Below are positions 62,623 to 64,000 of a DNA stretch of 64,000 bases, piece by piece (position 1 is the stretch's first letter; every line of letters begins with the position of its first letter). Under the pieces are notes generated by a model. It saw only the letters and a program-made list of their open reading frames with translations. It was not told the origin of the DNA and searched no databases. Both the position numbers and the translations under genes were made by a program. This DNA is from Agrostemma githago (taxonomy: Eukaryota; Streptophyta; Magnoliopsida; Caryophyllales; Caryophyllaceae). The DNA lies in contig OY288256.1 of assembly GCA_958450325.1 (NCBI GenBank), positions 10,743,057-10,807,056 of the forward strand, given 5' to 3'.

Positions 62623-62634
62623 TGGTATCAGAGC
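62623..62634 (+). other. Primer-binding site, tRNA-Met type
   Basis: TGGTATCAGAGC is the standard plant Copia primer site, complementary to the 3' end of initiator tRNA-Met. Confidence 0.9.
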
Positions 62635-62752
62635 TTTAGCTCACAATTCAACAAATTTTCCACAAAATTCCCGCAAAATTTACAATTCTTGAAATCAGTT
62701 CATCAGTTCTTAGAACTCTGAAGTCAATTTCTTCATTCCTTCATTCTTGAAA

Positions 62753-64000
62753 ATGGCGGATGCTAACAATGATACACGTTCTGGGTACGATTACTATGAT
62801 GATCCACTTTTCCTATCATCTTTTGATCAGCCGAATTCTCAACTTGTGATTAATCAATTCGACGGACACGATTTCATGGGATGGAAGCAAGAAGTCATGA
62901 TGGCGCTTGCTTCGAAGAACATAGAGGGCTTCATAGATGGCACCTGTGCTAAGTCAGCTGATAATGACAGAAAAGTGCATCAGTGGATTCATTGCGACTT
63001 GATGGTGATGCGGTGGATACTGAATTCATTAGACAAATCAATCAGGGGCAATATGAAGTATGTAAAGTCTTCAAAGAATATGTGGGATGAGCTGCTTGAG
63101 AGGTACGGTTTGGCTAATGCGATTGAAATCTATCAGTTAAAGAAAGATCTTGATAAGATTAGTCAAGGTAACATGTCTCTAGTTGATTACTACAGCAAGC
63201 TTAAGCATTTTTGGGAAACATTATATTCTCTCAATCCTATTCCTCAATGTTCATGTGGAAAATTAATTGCCTGCACTTGTTCTTTGATGAAAAAGATCTT
63301 GGAAAGAGAAAATAATGCAAAGTTAATACAATTTTTGATGGGTCTACGCAATGGATATGATAATGTGAGAACCCAGGTTCTCTCTATGGATCCTTTGCCC
63401 ACAATGAATAAGGCACTAAGCTTATTGCAGAAAATAGAGAGACAAAAACAGGTGTCTGATCAGAATGATCCACTCTTGGATGCTTTGGCATATGCTGCTT
63501 TTCGTGCTATGGAGGCAAAACGCCAGAATAATAAGGGTAGTAAGCCTGCAAATAAGCCAGTTATTAATGCTTCCAAGAACAAGACAGAGGATAAATATTG
63601 TACTCATTGTGATATGACTAATCACAATCTAGAAGATTGTTATTGGCTGATTGAGCGTGCTCATTGTAGAAAGTCTGGGCATAAGATAGAAAAATGCTAC
63701 CAATTGATTGGATATCCAGACAAACAAGGGAAGAATAAAGGGAAAAATCAAAAAGGCAAGTTCCAGAAAGAAGCTCATAATGTGGATTTGGTGGAAGGGT
63801 ATTCTCCTCTGGACTGTCAGCTACTGGATAATGTGAATCAAGAAAATATTGGTCAATCTACACAGGCTGGTGTGAGATTTGATGCTAGTGTGCTAGATGG
63901 TTTGGTCACATCTGTGGCAGATCAAGTCATGCAGCGAATGAATGACAGTAAGGCTGCAAACACTGCTGTAAATCTCAATGCTACCACCTCTAACTTTGCT
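62753..64000 (+). CDS. Copia gag-pol, N-terminal part, open to the edge
   Basis: ATG at 62753 opens 416 codons without a stop up to the window edge. The N-terminal Copia gag region includes INQFDGHDFMGWKQEVMMAL, FIDGTC, WILNSLDKSI and MWDELLERYG. The central CSCGK..ACTC stretch and FLMGLRNGYDNVRTQVLSMD follow. Two cysteine motifs lie near residues 283-320: CTHCDMTNHNLEDC (CX2CX4HX4C) and a degenerate CRKSGHKIEKC. No damage is seen, unlike the other elements here, so the element may be autonomous; protease and later domains are outside the window. Confidence 0.9.
   Translation, partial: MADANNDTRSGYDYYDDPLFLSSFDQPNSQLVINQFDGHDFMGWKQEVMMALASKNIEGFIDGTCAKSADNDRKVHQWIHCDLMVMRWILNSLDKSIRGNMKYVKSSKNMWDELLERYGLANAIEIYQLKKDLDKISQGNMSLVDYYSKLKHFWETLYSLNPIPQCSCGKLIACTCSLMKKILERENNAKLIQFLMGLRNGYDNVRTQVLSMDPLPTMNKALSLLQKIERQKQVSDQNDPLLDALAYAAFRAMEAKRQNNKGSKPANKPVINASKNKTEDKYCTHCDMTNHNLEDCYWLIERAHCRKSGHKIEKCYQLIGYPDKQGKNKGKNQKGKFQKEAHNVDLVEGYSPLDCQLLDNVNQENIGQSTQAGVRFDASVLDGLVTSVADQVMQRMNDSKAANTAVNLNATTSNFA

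Overview
The window is nuclear DNA of a flowering plant, most likely a eudicot (order not decidable; Tat elements with antisense genes fit Caryophyllales among others). Nearly all of it is transposable elements inserted into one another. The one clear host gene is a five-exon non-specific phospholipase C on the minus strand (52.6-56.2 kb). No rRNA, tRNA, CRISPR array or bacterial operon was found.

Left block (1-28.3 kb). A decayed L1-type LINE on the minus strand (25.3-28.15 kb) was hit by a plus-strand Tat-lineage Gypsy element ('Tat B'), whose 3' end and 3' LTR lie here. A second Tat copy in minus orientation ('Tat A', 5' LTR and leader at 1-3501) sits in Tat B's 3' UTR. A 9.3-kb Athila element (3508-12855, target duplication ACATG) landed next to it. 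The Tat B LTR is split by a solo Athila-type LTR (13782-23287), which is split by a 7.6-kb non-autonomous Athila-type element (14285-21897, minus, duplication CCTTG). That element codes for one protein of unknown family.

Middle block (28.3-47.6 kb). A Mutator-like (MULE) non-autonomous element received a small GGACCG-rich hAT-like MITE and an internally deleted Copia (29574-47461). The Copia reverse transcriptase was interrupted by a 14.8-kb Tat element ('Tat C', 31515-46316, duplication GTAGT). Tat C has gag, protease, RT, RNase H, a second RNase H and integrase in one decayed frame. Antisense to these, between pol and the 3' LTR, is what looks like a complete gene: TATA box, a reading frame with one GT-AG intron, and a poly(A) signal. 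Its protein resembles plant mobile domain proteins.

Right block (47.6-64 kb). Downstream of the phospholipase gene lie closely packed MITEs: Stowaway-like, PIF/Harbinger-like with TTA duplications, and two further MULEs of the same family, with 9-bp duplications. Upstream of the gene (57.3-60.95 kb) is a degenerate tandem array of about 24 units of roughly 150 bp. Many units carry a plant snRNA-type upstream element (RTCCCACATCG) and a TATA box at nearly constant spacing, often followed by a short hairpin. The array may lie within a Helitron ending at 61064. Two more Helitron termini follow, then the 5' LTR and an intact gag of a short-LTR Copia running off the right edge.

The strongest leads are the snRNA-promoter-like array, the self-contained antisense gene in Tat C, the stem-loops with a constant AGGA/AGGG loop next to polypurine tracts in both Athila-type elements, and clusters of short palindromes in several LTR families. 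LTR pairs of Athila, the non-autonomous element and Tat C look about 99% identical by eye, so these insertions are young. All identities and counts here are manual estimates.
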